The notes: generated from the letters alone by a model not told the origin. Shown: positions 6,508 through 14,760, counted from the stretch's first letter. The stretch is 16,107 nt of DNA from M3007 sp041160955 (GCA_041160955.1 JBEAVK010000382.1:1-16107); one strand, 5' to 3'. A program made the numbers and translations.

Positions 6508-7548
6508 ATGACAGATACCATAAAACTTACGCAATACTCCCATGGTGCGGGTTGCGGTTGTAAAATTTCACCAAAAGTACTCGACCAAATCCTGCAAACA
6601 GGTCAAAAATCGACTGTTTTTCCGGCGCTTTTAGTCGGAAATGAAGAACGCGATGATGCTGCCGTAATGGACTTAGGGGATGGGACAGCCATCATTAGCA
6701 CCACCGATTTTTTTATGCCAATCGTGGATGATCCTGCTGATTTTGGCCGAATAGCCTCTGTTAATGCGATCAGCGATATTTATGCTATGGGCGGCACTCC
6801 CATGTTGGCTATCGCTATTTTGGGTTGGCCTATCAATTTGCTTCCGCCAGAAGTGGCTAATGCCGTCATTGAAGGTAGCCGAGCAGCCTGTGCAGAAGCG
6901 GGCATTCCGTTGGCAGGAGGGCATAGTATTGATAGTCCCGAGCCTATTTTTGGACTTGCTGTGACTGGTAGGGTGAAAATAGAACACTTGAAAAAAAATG
7001 GTTCGGCTTCTGTTGGTGCTAAGCTGTTTTTGACCAAGCCAATAGGCGTTGGTATATTGACAACTGCTCAGAAAAAAGGGCATTTATTGCCAGAACACGC
7101 ACAAATAGCACCGGATTCGATGAAAAAATTGAATAAAGCGGGTGCGCATTTTGGACAATTACAATATGTGCAAGCCATGACCGATGTGACTGGTTTTGGG
7201 TTATTAGGACACTTATCCGAAATGTGTGCTGCCTCCAATGCGGGGGCTTTGTTGCGGTTTGATGAAGTGCCTGTGATTGATCGCACTATTTTGGACTATT
7301 ATTTGGATAAAAAATGCGTTCCTGGAGGCACAACCCGTAATTGGGAAAGTTATGGTCATAAAATAAGTGGCGCAACTCTTTTGCAACAACATATTTTAGC
7401 CGATCCGCAAACCAGCGGCGGTTTGCTGGTGGCTGTGCATCCTGCTTTTGAAGCAGATTTTATAGCGGAAGCCAAAGGATTGGGCATGGAACTTACTTCT
7501 TTTGGGGAGTTGGTGGAGTTGCAGGAAGTGATGATACAGGTGATTTGA
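6508..7548 (+). CDS. selD: Selenide, water dikinase (selenophosphate synthetase) SelD
   Basis: SelD makes selenophosphate from selenide and ATP, the selenium donor for selenocysteine and for 2-selenouridine in tRNA. The 346-residue protein opens with L-T-Q-Y-S-H-G-A-G-C16-G-C18-K19. Cys16 and Lys19 correspond to catalytic Cys17 and Lys20 of the E. coli enzyme, so this is the cysteine form, not a selenoprotein. Further hallmarks are G-N-E-x-R-D-D-A-A-V, T-T-D-F-F-M-P-I-V-D, the A-I-S-D-I-Y-A-M-G-G segment, A-G-G-H-S-I-D and D-P-Q-T-S-G-G-L. Length and C-terminus match the family. It is expected to be cytosolic. No selA, selB, tRNA-Sec or mnmH (2-selenouridine synthase) gene is in the window, so which selenium pathway it feeds cannot be decided here. 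Confidence 0.97.
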   Translation: MTDTIKLTQYSHGAGCGCKISPKVLDQILQTGQKSTVFPALLVGNEERDDAAVMDLGDGTAIISTTDFFMPIVDDPADFGRIASVNAISDIYAMGGTPMLAIAILGWPINLLPPEVANAVIEGSRAACAEAGIPLAGGHSIDSPEPIFGLAVTGRVKIEHLKKNGSASVGAKLFLTKPIGVGILTTAQKKGHLLPEHAQIAPDSMKKLNKAGAHFGQLQYVQAMTDVTGFGLLGHLSEMCAASNAGALLRFDEVPVIDRTILDYYLDKKCVPGGTTRNWESYGHKISGATLLQQHILADPQTSGGLLVAVHPAFEADFIAEAKGLGMELTSFGELVELQEVMIQVI

Positions 7549-7558
7549 TGGGATAATA

Positions 7559-7595
7559 AGGAACGAGATCATGCCTTGGATATGATCTCGTTCCT
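7559..7595. terminator. Long perfect hairpin after selD
   Basis: AGGAACGAGATCAT (7559-7572) and ATGATCTCGTTCCT (7582-7595) are perfect complements of 14 bp around a 9-nt loop, starting 10 nt after the selD stop codon. No T-run follows on either strand, so it may stop transcription inefficiently or serve as a 3'-end RNA stabiliser. Confidence 0.55.
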
Positions 7596-7677
7596 GAAAT
7601 ATTGAGTCTATTTGACACAAGGTTACTATGTATATGCGAGTCATCGTGGTGTGAAACGTTCATAATACGTTGCCGTT

Positions 7678-7694
7678 CAACTACTCCGTAGTTG
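7678..7694. repeat. TCC-loop hairpin element (REP-like), copy 4
   Basis: CAACTAC-TCC-GTAGTTG: a perfect 7-bp stem with the same TCC loop as the elements near the left edge but a different stem. It lies between the convergent selD and M14 peptidase genes. Confidence 0.65.
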
Positions 7695-7717
7695 TTAAAA
7701 AACACCACATTTCAAAA

Positions 7718-7736
7718 CCCCGAATTTTATTCGGGG
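7718..7736 (-). terminator. Intrinsic terminator of the M14 peptidase gene
   Basis: CCCCGAAT (7718-7725) and ATTCGGGG (7729-7736) make an 8-bp GC-rich stem with a 3-nt loop. On the minus strand TTTTG follows, as expected for a terminator 50 nt past the stop codon of the gene at 7788-10181. It is flanked on both sides by TCC-loop hairpins. Confidence 0.75.
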
Positions 7737-7748
7737 CTATTCAAGTTT

Positions 7749-7763
7749 AACCACTCCGTGGTT
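7749..7763. repeat. TCC-loop hairpin element (REP-like), copy 5
   Basis: AACCAC-TCC-GTGGTT, a 6-bp stem. Compared with the copy at 7678-7694, the central T:A pair is C:G here, a compensatory change that keeps the fold. Confidence 0.65.
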
Positions 7764-7787
7764 GGTAAGTCATAGTTTTTACTAAAA

Positions 7788-10181
7788 TTACTGTTTATGC
7801 ACCACCAATTTCTGACTCACTGTAGCACCATTTTCCGTTTTGATACACCAATAATATATACCTTCGGGGCAATTGGCTAGGTCTATTTGGAATGATCCGT
7901 TAATGGTGTTGGGCAGATGAACCATTTTTACTTGCTGTCCGAGTGTATTGGCCAAAACAAATTGCGCATTTTGGAGTGGTGTTGAAGGGCTATTCCAAGT
8001 CAAAAACACCTGATTTGAGGCTGGATTTGGTTGGATTTTGGCATCTAATTCAACAAAAGGTTGGCTAATATTTGAAGGTGTGTTTAAGGTAGTATCTACA
8101 TAATTTACTTCAAAATTATCGATATAAAAGCCATCTAAATTTATCTCTTGGTCTGTAAGCAATGAAAACTTAAATTTAATTTTCTGCCCTTTATAGTCAC
8201 TCAAGTCGATAAATTCCTTTACCCAAGTTTCCTGAATTCCATCCCAAAGCGGTAGCCCTAGCGTTTGATTATTAGTACCTAAGTTGGTGTATTTTCCACA
8301 TAACTGAGTGGTTACTCCCGATTCTGTGATTGCTTCGAGTTGTACCCAGTCATAATTTGTTTCGATGCTCCATTTTGCATCAAAATTGAGTGCTGGAAGC
8401 ATGGCATTACTTGGAATAGTTACAAAATTATTGCTTAGCAGTGTTTTTGTACTATTACTGTTGTATTGTCCGTTTGGAGAATCGGTAATAGAGGTTGGTG
8501 CCGATGTGTAATCCTCCGTCGTTAATAGCCAGTCGCCCGTCCAGTTTTGAGGACTATTAAATGGTTCGTTTAAAATAGCTACCCTTGGTCCATCGGTATA
8601 GATTTTTTCTAGCGTATCAGTTAAGGTAAATGCACCATTATTGATTTGCAAGAGTATGGGTATTACGGCATTAATCGTGCTATTAGGGCTTATTGTAACT
8701 GTAAACCAAACGGTATCTATTGCTTGGTTATTGAGGTTAATGGTATGATTTGCAGGTGAAATCGATACGATTTGATTATCTGTTTTTTGCAAAGAAACCG
8801 TAAAATCGCCATTTTGCGCACCTACATTACGCACTTCAATAGGAATGGTACTCGTTAATACATTTATTTCAGGGTTACTAATATCTTTCACCAATGCAAT
8901 TTTTAGCATACTCCAAGCCAATATAAAATTACTAAGTTGCGTCATTTTATTTAAGCTATCAATCACATTAGCCGGTGGCCAAAAACCTAATACTGCGGGG
9001 CCGGATTCCGGTGTAAAAGAATAGGTATTATGGCTATCAAACATCCAATCATCAGAACTACCATTTACGGCATAGCCAACAGTTTCGGTTGTTGTACCTG
9101 CTTTGAATTTATTTTTAGCCGTCAAAGCATTGCCCAAAAAGGGCAAATAAGGATCAGCAGCCGAGTCGCTATATGCCCATGGATAAATCAATAAATTACC
9201 AAACGTGTGGTAATTGAAGGTATTTTGAAAATTATGTTTATTGCAAAAGTCCCTCAACATACGTGATTCAGGCTCGGAGAAGGCAGCGGGGCCACGATAA
9301 GTAGCCGAATTTGGATTGGCTGAAGATCCAATATTATCAAATCCCCAGAAGGAGCCATAATTACGGTTTAGATCCACGCCAAAAGTGCCATTGCCATTAT
9401 CGCGCCTGTTTTTGCGCCATAGTCCGCCACCTTGAGGATTTGTGGACTCATTATATAGGTATCCATCGGGATTGACGCAGGGGATAAAATAGAGTTCGGT
9501 GTTATCTATCACATATTTGCACTCAGGGTTGGTATCGTAGTTTTCCATCAGGTGCCACATGAAATATAATAATTGGGTAAGCCCTATTGGTTCGCGGCAA
9601 TGGTGGAGTGCTGTATAAAGTGCTTCTGGTTCGTTTTCATCTTGATCTGGATTATCCGAAATGCGTACCCAATATACAGGTCGCCCCTCATGGGTAGTTA
9701 TGGTATCGCTTACAATCGCTTTTGCACTGATGAATTGCGGGTATTTGGCGTGCATATCGTCGAGAATTGCCAGCATTTCAGCGTAGGTAGGATAGCCGCC
9801 CATTGAGCCAGTAGTATAGTTTTGTGGGATTGGGTAATTACCTACGTCGAGGCTATTATCCGGTTCTCCACAAGGGGCAGCACCTCGTTCCTCTGTAGTT
9901 GCAGGAGTGGTATTTTGATCGACGTACCACTTTTGTACATCAGGGATAAGTATTTCTACTTTAAAGCCTGCACTTTTGATGGTTTGGATTTCGTCGGCAG
10001 AGAAATCGGTCGTAAACGATTTCCCTTCGGCAAGTGCACCATGGTCTGTTTCTACTCCGAGTTGAGCAAGTGCCGTAATAGGTTTGCCCTCTAATAATAC
10101 CTTGCATCGGGAATAAGATTGCCCGGCGCAAAATACGGAGAAAGCCACCAAGATAAAAAGTGTAACGAATAGTTTTTGCAT
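7788..10181 (-). CDS. Secreted M14 zinc carboxypeptidase with T9SS type A sorting domain
   Basis: This 797-residue exported peptidase has a signal peptide (about 1-20), an N-terminal prodomain-like region to about 115 and a carboxypeptidase T-like catalytic domain at about 125-425. The metal site is H194-C-R-E197 plus H325 (in N-Y-H-T-F-G). Substrate-binding residues are visible as R-K-N-R-R (256-260) and D-L-N272-R273-N, with Y370 and general base E392 in T-P-E-S-G-P. All catalytic positions are present, so it should remove C-terminal amino acids from peptides outside the cell. A CARDB-like beta domain (about 430-530) and a MAM/jelly-roll-like domain (about 545-695, with D-G-F-Y-I-D-N) follow, possibly for adhesion. 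Residues about 715-797 are the T9SS sorting domain (Q-P-N-P-A-S to the end). It ends with its own terminator. No exact TAnnTTTG box was found upstream. Confidence 0.95.
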   Translation of the reverse strand: MQKLFVTLFILVAFSVFCAGQSYSRCKVLLEGKPITALAQLGVETDHGALAEGKSFTTDFSADEIQTIKSAGFKVEILIPDVQKWYVDQNTTPATTEERGAAPCGEPDNSLDVGNYPIPQNYTTGSMGGYPTYAEMLAILDDMHAKYPQFISAKAIVSDTITTHEGRPVYWVRISDNPDQDENEPEALYTALHHCREPIGLTQLLYFMWHLMENYDTNPECKYVIDNTELYFIPCVNPDGYLYNESTNPQGGGLWRKNRRDNGNGTFGVDLNRNYGSFWGFDNIGSSANPNSATYRGPAAFSEPESRMLRDFCNKHNFQNTFNYHTFGNLLIYPWAYSDSAADPYLPFLGNALTAKNKFKAGTTTETVGYAVNGSSDDWMFDSHNTYSFTPESGPAVLGFWPPANVIDSLNKMTQLSNFILAWSMLKIALVKDISNPEINVLTSTIPIEVRNVGAQNGDFTVSLQKTDNQIVSISPANHTINLNNQAIDTVWFTVTISPNSTINAVIPILLQINNGAFTLTDTLEKIYTDGPRVAILNEPFNSPQNWTGDWLLTTEDYTSAPTSITDSPNGQYNSNSTKTLLSNNFVTIPSNAMLPALNFDAKWSIETNYDWVQLEAITESGVTTQLCGKYTNLGTNNQTLGLPLWDGIQETWVKEFIDLSDYKGQKIKFKFSLLTDQEINLDGFYIDNFEVNYVDTTLNTPSNISQPFVELDAKIQPNPASNQVFLTWNSPSTPLQNAQFVLANTLGQQVKMVHLPNTINGSFQIDLANCPEGIYYWCIKTENGATVSQKLVVHKQ

Positions 10182-10360
10182 AATGTGTGGTTGAAAAAGT
10201 AAATATTAGAGTTGCATTGGGAGCGATAAAAATGGAGGTAATCAGGTTGGATACTGGCGATTTTAAGATTATAAAATGCAAAAGAACTGCAATTTTTCGA
10301 CAAGTATGTTAAATAATTGAGCCTAAATGTAAAAATTAGACATTATTTAATGAAAATAAT

Positions 10361-10389
10361 TTGGTTTTTAAGCGAACGCGCTATCTTTG
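10361..10389 (+). promoter_or_regulatory. Predicted promoter of the first PA-domain gene
   Basis: TTG (10361-10363), an 18-nt spacer and TATCTTTG (10382-10389) match the Bacteroidota consensus. The predicted start near 10396 gives a leader of about 35 nt. The second paralogue has no equivalent consensus match before its ATG. Confidence 0.75.
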
Positions 10390-10430
10390 CGCTTCACAAA
10401 CAATTCACAATTTAATTCGTATTAATAATC

Positions 10431-12164
10431 ATGGTAAAAAATCTTACAATGCTTTTAGCGTTTGTTTTGATGACGCTATCACAAGTAAATGCTCAACAAA
10501 CGGGAGATGAAATCTTCGTAGTCGATATTAAAATCGACGGTGTAACCACAACGTACAGAGAAGGCGCTGGCGGCTTTAGTGCTCCTGATGACTGGGGTGG
10601 ACCAATCCCAACCGATATTTGCGCTGAAGCGGTTTGGGGTTATGATATCACACCTGACTCTTTGGGTTGTGATACGATCACAAACAACTACTCAGGCAAA
10701 GCCGTTATGATTCGTCGCGGTGTTTGCGAATTTGGTGTCAAGATGTATAATGCACAGCAATCTGGTGCGGCAATCGGCATTGTTGTCAATAATATATCTG
10801 CTACTGCAGGTGATGCATTTAATGCGCCAGGTATGGGTGCAGGTGCAAAAGGAGCAGAGGTAACTACAACACCAGTTATGTTATTTTGCCGTGCTATGGC
10901 TGATGTAATTGACAATGCGATCAACGCAGGTAAAAAGCCACAGGTTTGTCTCCGTCGCCTAAGCCTTCACGATCCAACCGGAGGTTATGCGTATGCAACA
11001 CCAATCACTCAAGCAGATACAGTTGATTTGATTTCTATGGGTTGTGTAAACCGTAGTGGCGTGAGTCAAGATTATGCAGTTAAAGTTGAAATTACTGATC
11101 CAAATGGTGTGTCAACTACAATTACAGCTACTCAGTTTATCGAGGCTGGTGCTGATTCAGTTATCGTTTTTGCCCCTTATGTTCCAGTTAATCCAAAGAT
11201 TGGTACATATAAAATGGTATATACTGCTGACTTGGCTACAAATGCTGGTGATACTCTTACTCGTGAGTTCATTTACACCCCACTTACGTATGCTACTGAT
11301 AATTTAAGAATAAGTGGTGCTGCTGCTAATAATGCTTCATTCGTTGCTGCTGGTAACAAATACAGCGCATTATCCTTGTACCGCACAGGAGACGCTGGTT
11401 TAACTGTTAAGAATGCTACTTTTGCTATCAATAATGCTGCTGCTGTTGCTGTAGCAGACCCAGCGGCTAATGTTGTTAGTTTGCTCCTTTTAGACGCAGA
11501 TCCTGACGATAATGGTACAACGGATCAAGGTACTGGTGTTACTGCAGTTGATGCCTTGCCATTCGTGGCATTTGCTGATTACACTTTTGATGCAGCACTT
11601 AAAGCCGACTCATTGGTAAATGTAGAATTGTCACCGATTGATGGCAGTGAGGTTACCTTGAAACCTAACCACTTCTATTACTTGCGCGCACTTTATGACG
11701 GTAATCAGGCTAATTCAGGTATTCAATTAGCACTTAGCAGCACTAGTCAAGTAGAATATGGTGGTTGGGTAGGTATTGGTGGTATTACACCAATTATATT
11801 GGATAACTTTTTTGGTGGTGGTTGGAGCGGTGCAACTGTAGTGCTTCGTCTGCACGATGCAGCGTACCCAGATGCCGATGTCAGCGTTAAGCCAACTCCT
11901 TTGGCTGCCACAAAATTCTCAGTTACTCCAAATCCTGCAGTTGAATATACTTCTGTAAACTTGGAATTGGCTGCTCAAAACAAGTCTGTAACGGTATCTA
12001 TCATTGATATGCAAGGTCGTATAGTTGCTTCACAAGTAGAGAGGAACTTCCAATCTGGTCAGATCAAAATGGACACACGTAGCTTTGCTTCTGGTAATTA
12101 TGCACTTTCTATCCGCACTAGCGAAGAAGGTTCTACTATGACCAATTTGATGATTTGTCACTAA
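10431..12164 (+). CDS. Secreted PA-domain protein with T9SS type A sorting domain, paralogue 1
   Basis: The 577-residue protein has a signal peptide (cleavage near V-N-A-Q, residue 21) and a protease-associated (PA) domain at about 75-175: N-N-Y-S-G-K-A-V-M-I-R-R-G-V-C, then Y-N-A-Q-Q-S-G-A-A-I-G-I-V-V-N-N and P-V-M-L-F. PA domains usually bind substrate or gate access to a protease, but no catalytic domain is present, so it is not itself a recognisable peptidase. Residues about 185-490 are beta-rich and not assigned to a family; they contain D355-A-D-P-D-D-N-G-T-T-D365, which resembles a Ca-binding EF-hand/thrombospondin-type loop. The T9SS sorting domain is at about 498-577 (T-P-N-P-A-V-E-Y, S-I-I-D-M-Q-G-R-I-V). 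It sits 218 bp before a paralogue of identical length and is closed by a strong terminator. Surface attachment or release is inferred from the tail. Confidence 0.9.
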   Translation: MVKNLTMLLAFVLMTLSQVNAQQTGDEIFVVDIKIDGVTTTYREGAGGFSAPDDWGGPIPTDICAEAVWGYDITPDSLGCDTITNNYSGKAVMIRRGVCEFGVKMYNAQQSGAAIGIVVNNISATAGDAFNAPGMGAGAKGAEVTTTPVMLFCRAMADVIDNAINAGKKPQVCLRRLSLHDPTGGYAYATPITQADTVDLISMGCVNRSGVSQDYAVKVEITDPNGVSTTITATQFIEAGADSVIVFAPYVPVNPKIGTYKMVYTADLATNAGDTLTREFIYTPLTYATDNLRISGAAANNASFVAAGNKYSALSLYRTGDAGLTVKNATFAINNAAAVAVADPAANVVSLLLLDADPDDNGTTDQGTGVTAVDALPFVAFADYTFDAALKADSLVNVELSPIDGSEVTLKPNHFYYLRALYDGNQANSGIQLALSSTSQVEYGGWVGIGGITPIILDNFFGGGWSGATVVLRLHDAAYPDADVSVKPTPLAATKFSVTPNPAVEYTSVNLELAAQNKSVTVSIIDMQGRIVASQVERNFQSGQIKMDTRSFASGNYALSIRTSEEGSTMTNLMICH

Positions 12165-12252
12165 GAATTTAGTTAGGGAGGAAGTGTAAGCGCAAGGTTA
12201 CTGCTTGATCTTGTCTTTATAGTATTCTAACCTAATTTTATTTTCTTTATAA

Positions 12253-12298
12253 GCAAACGGCGTGCAGGTGTAGTCCTGTTACGCCGTTTGCCTTTTTT
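12253..12298 (+). terminator. Strong intrinsic terminator between the PA-domain paralogues
   Basis: GCAAACGGCGT (12253-12263) pairs with ACGCCGTTTGC (12281-12291), with further CAGG/CCTG pairing inside, followed by six T (12293-12298). It should separate expression of the two paralogues. Confidence 0.92.
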
Positions 12299-12382
12299 AG
12301 GACATTCAGCCAAACATATACGTATATTATTAATGTAAATAAGCATCTTCATTTTCTACTAAAATAAACTATAATAACAATC

Positions 12383-14116
12383 ATGATAAAAAATCTTACA
12401 CTACTTCTAGCGTTCGTATGCACAACGCTATCACCTGTAAATGCGCAACAAACAGGCGATGAAATCTTCGTAATCGATATAAAAATCGACGGAGTAACTA
12501 CAACCTACAAAAATGGCACAGGAGGATTTAGTGCTCCTGCTGATTGGGGTGGCCCAATCTTAGGTGATATTTGCGCTGAGGCGGTTTGGGGCTATGATAG
12601 TTCCGTTCCATCCGATTCTTTATGTTGTGATACAATCCTTAACAACTACTCCGGCAAAGCCGTTTTGGTTCGTCGTGGTGCTTGCAATTATGATATTAAG
12701 ATGTATAATGCTCAACAATCAGGGGCATCTATTGCTATTGTTGCCAATGGCTATGCCGCTGCACATGGAGATGCAAATAATGCACCAAGTATGGGTGCAA
12801 CAAATCCTTTTGTTCAAATACCAGTCATGTTATTTTGCCGTAATATGGTTGATGTAATTGATGCAGGGATCAAAGCAGGTAAAAAACCTAATATTTGTAT
12901 TCGCCGCTCGAACCTGCACGACCCAACTGGTGGCTACGCTTATGCTACTCCAATCGCTCAAGCCGATACAGTTGACCTAATATCGGTGGGTTGTATCAAC
13001 CGTACGGGTATAGGCCAAAATTTTACCGGCAAAGTGACTATTACGGATCCTGTAGGAGTAGTGACTACGCTTGAATCCACTCAATATATCGAAGCGGGTG
13101 CCGATTCGGTTATCCTATTCGATAGTTATGTTCCAATATCGCCAAAGATCGGTACATATAAAATGGAATTTACTACCGATTTGACGACTAATACGGGAGA
13201 TACGGTGACACGTCAATTTATTTATACTCCAAATACTTATGCTACGGATAATTTTACCATAAAGGGAGGAACTCCCGTTGACTTAGGAATTGGTGCGATG
13301 CTAAAGCATAGTGTTTTATCTTTGTACCGTACAGGCGATGCAGGTTTAACTGTCAAGTATGTAACTTTTGGTATCTATAACGCTGCCACTGTTGCTGTAG
13401 CAGATCCAGCGGCCAATGTCGTCAATTTGCTCCTTTATGATGCAGATACTAACGATGATGGTATAACAGACGAGGGTACTGGTGTCGGTGCTTTTGATGA
13501 TTTGCCATTCGTTGCATTTGTAGATTATGAATTTGATGCAGGTCATAAGTCTGATTCCTTGGTAACTGCTGTATTGTTGCCAATTGATGCTAGTGATATT
13601 ACTTTAAAGCCTAATCATTTCTACTACTTGCGCGCTATTTACGATGGTACATCGGCTAATGTGGGTACACCATTGTCATTTACTTGCACTAATCAAGTAA
13701 ATTATACACCAAGGAACCTAGGTTGGGCAGGTATAGGTCATATTACGCCTGTTATTTTAGATAATCTATATGCTGGATGGGCAGGTTTAACGGCGATACT
13801 TCGTCTGCACGACAAGGCATTTGGTAATATAATAATTGATAACACAACAACATTGGCTTTGTCAAAGTATGCTGTATCACCCAACCCTGCGGTTGAATAT
13901 ACTGCCGTAAACTTGGAATTGGCTGCTCTGAACAAGTCTGTAACGGTATCAATCATTGATATGCAAGGTCGTATAGTGGCTTCACAAATAATGAGGGATT
14001 TTCAATCTGGGCAGATCAGGGTGGATACTCGAAACTTGGCTTCGGGTCATTATGCGCTATCTATCCGCAGTAGCGAAGAGGGTGCTGCTATGACCAATTT
14101 GATGATTTGTCATTAG
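12383..14116 (+). CDS. Secreted PA-domain protein with T9SS type A sorting domain, paralogue 2
   Basis: Paralogue of the preceding gene with the same length (577 residues) and the same order: signal peptide (to about residue 21), PA domain (about 76-176, N-N-Y-S-G-K-A-V-L-V-R-R-G-A-C and Y-N-A-Q-Q-S-G-A-S-I-A-I-V), unassigned beta-rich middle, and T9SS tail (about 498-577). The candidate Ca loop is closer to consensus here: D353-A-D-T-N-D-D-G-I-T-D363-E. The two genes share most residues; the PA loop after Y-N-A-Q-Q-S-G-A and the stretch near 295-310 differ most, while the final 80 residues are nearly the same. Alignment of the ends needs no net gap, so small insertions and deletions cancel. 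No exact TAnnTTTG box lies in the 84 bp between the terminator and this ATG, so its promoter is either non-consensus or it depends on read-through. Confidence 0.9.
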   Translation: MIKNLTLLLAFVCTTLSPVNAQQTGDEIFVIDIKIDGVTTTYKNGTGGFSAPADWGGPILGDICAEAVWGYDSSVPSDSLCCDTILNNYSGKAVLVRRGACNYDIKMYNAQQSGASIAIVANGYAAAHGDANNAPSMGATNPFVQIPVMLFCRNMVDVIDAGIKAGKKPNICIRRSNLHDPTGGYAYATPIAQADTVDLISVGCINRTGIGQNFTGKVTITDPVGVVTTLESTQYIEAGADSVILFDSYVPISPKIGTYKMEFTTDLTTNTGDTVTRQFIYTPNTYATDNFTIKGGTPVDLGIGAMLKHSVLSLYRTGDAGLTVKYVTFGIYNAATVAVADPAANVVNLLLYDADTNDDGITDEGTGVGAFDDLPFVAFVDYEFDAGHKSDSLVTAVLLPIDASDITLKPNHFYYLRAIYDGTSANVGTPLSFTCTNQVNYTPRNLGWAGIGHITPVILDNLYAGWAGLTAILRLHDKAFGNIIIDNTTTLALSKYAVSPNPAVEYTAVNLELAALNKSVTVSIIDMQGRIVASQIMRDFQSGQIRVDTRNLASGHYALSIRSSEEGAAMTNLMICH

Positions 14117-14124
14117 AAAATGTT

Positions 14125-14132
14125 TAGTTTTG
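14125..14132 (+). promoter_or_regulatory. Candidate -7 element for the DinB-family gene
   Basis: TAGTTTTG matches TAnnTTTG, 48 nt before the ATG, just past the stop codon of the second PA-domain gene. The nearest TTG is 15 nt upstream, not the 18 nt seen elsewhere, so support is modest. No terminator was found between the two genes. Confidence 0.45.
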
Positions 14133-14180
14133 CGCCCTTAACAGTCCATATTTTCACGTTTATAAACAACCAATATTGCT

Positions 14181-14678
14181 ATGTATTTACTAGATTATGC
14201 AAGATATAACCTTTGGGCGAATACCCGAATGGTACAACTTTTTCGTACGTGTAGCGAAGACCAGTTGAACCAAGAAATTATTTCTAGTTTTTCGTCTATC
14301 CATACCACGTTTTTGCACTTATGGGCGGTAGAAATTGTATGGATGGATCGCCTCCAAAGCGTACCCAATCCAAGGTTTCCCTCTAACGGTTTTTCGGGTA
14401 GCACGGAAGATGTTTTTGAGCATATATTACAGTCCTCACAGGCATTGGTCGATTTTATCCAAAACAAACCAGCAGCATTTTTTGAAAGCCCCATTGAGTT
14501 TACGTTGCTCACTGCTCCGGGTACTAATCAAATGTTGCCTGCTGATATGTTGCACCATTTATTCAATCACCAAACGATGCACCGTGGGCAATTGATCACC
14601 ATGGGGCGACAATTGGGTATTACAGCGTTCCCGCGAACGGATTATATTATGTGGTTGCGCGAACAAAAGGACAGATAA
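14181..14678 (+). CDS. DinB-family putative metal-binding protein
   Basis: This 165-residue cytoplasmic protein shows the four-helix DinB/YfiT-like pattern: an opening with Y-A-R-Y-N-L-W-A-N, a first histidine in H46-L-W-A-V-E-I-V-W, and H130-x3-H134-R-G-Q near the end. His46, His130 and His134 are the expected divalent-metal triad. R-G-Q-L and P-R-T-D-Y-I-M-W-L-R at the C-terminus are also typical. Members include thiol-dependent transferases and damage-induced proteins of unknown activity; the actual substrate cannot be told from the sequence. It has no signal peptide, unlike both neighbours, so a direct functional link to them is unlikely. The gene is complete and of normal family length. 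Confidence 0.88.
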   Translation: MYLLDYARYNLWANTRMVQLFRTCSEDQLNQEIISSFSSIHTTFLHLWAVEIVWMDRLQSVPNPRFPSNGFSGSTEDVFEHILQSSQALVDFIQNKPAAFFESPIEFTLLTAPGTNQMLPADMLHHLFNHQTMHRGQLITMGRQLGITAFPRTDYIMWLREQKDR

Positions 14679-14760
14679 ATCGGAAACTTCAATTTGTGCC
14701 TTTATTGCAATACCGTGCCTATTACGATTTTTCTGTTTTTCATTCAATTTAGATTCAGTT

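Noticed and set aside
7546..7605. UGA of selD followed within 11 nt by a 14-bp hairpin and 18 more in-frame codons, reminiscent of a bacterial SECIS
   Set aside because: SelD already has its full family length at this UGA, the extension has no similarity to a known tail, and the 9-nt loop lacks the GGU-type apical motif. A plain stop codon and 3'-end hairpin explain it.
12316..12327. Perfect 12-bp palindrome ATATACGTATAT upstream of the second PA-domain gene
   Set aside because: Short and AT-rich, occurring once in the window; chance is a sufficient explanation without other copies or a regulator nearby.
10431..14116. The PA-domain pair as secreted proteases
   Set aside because: No HExxH, Ser/His/Asp or M28-type metal motif is visible in either protein; only the accessory PA domain is present.
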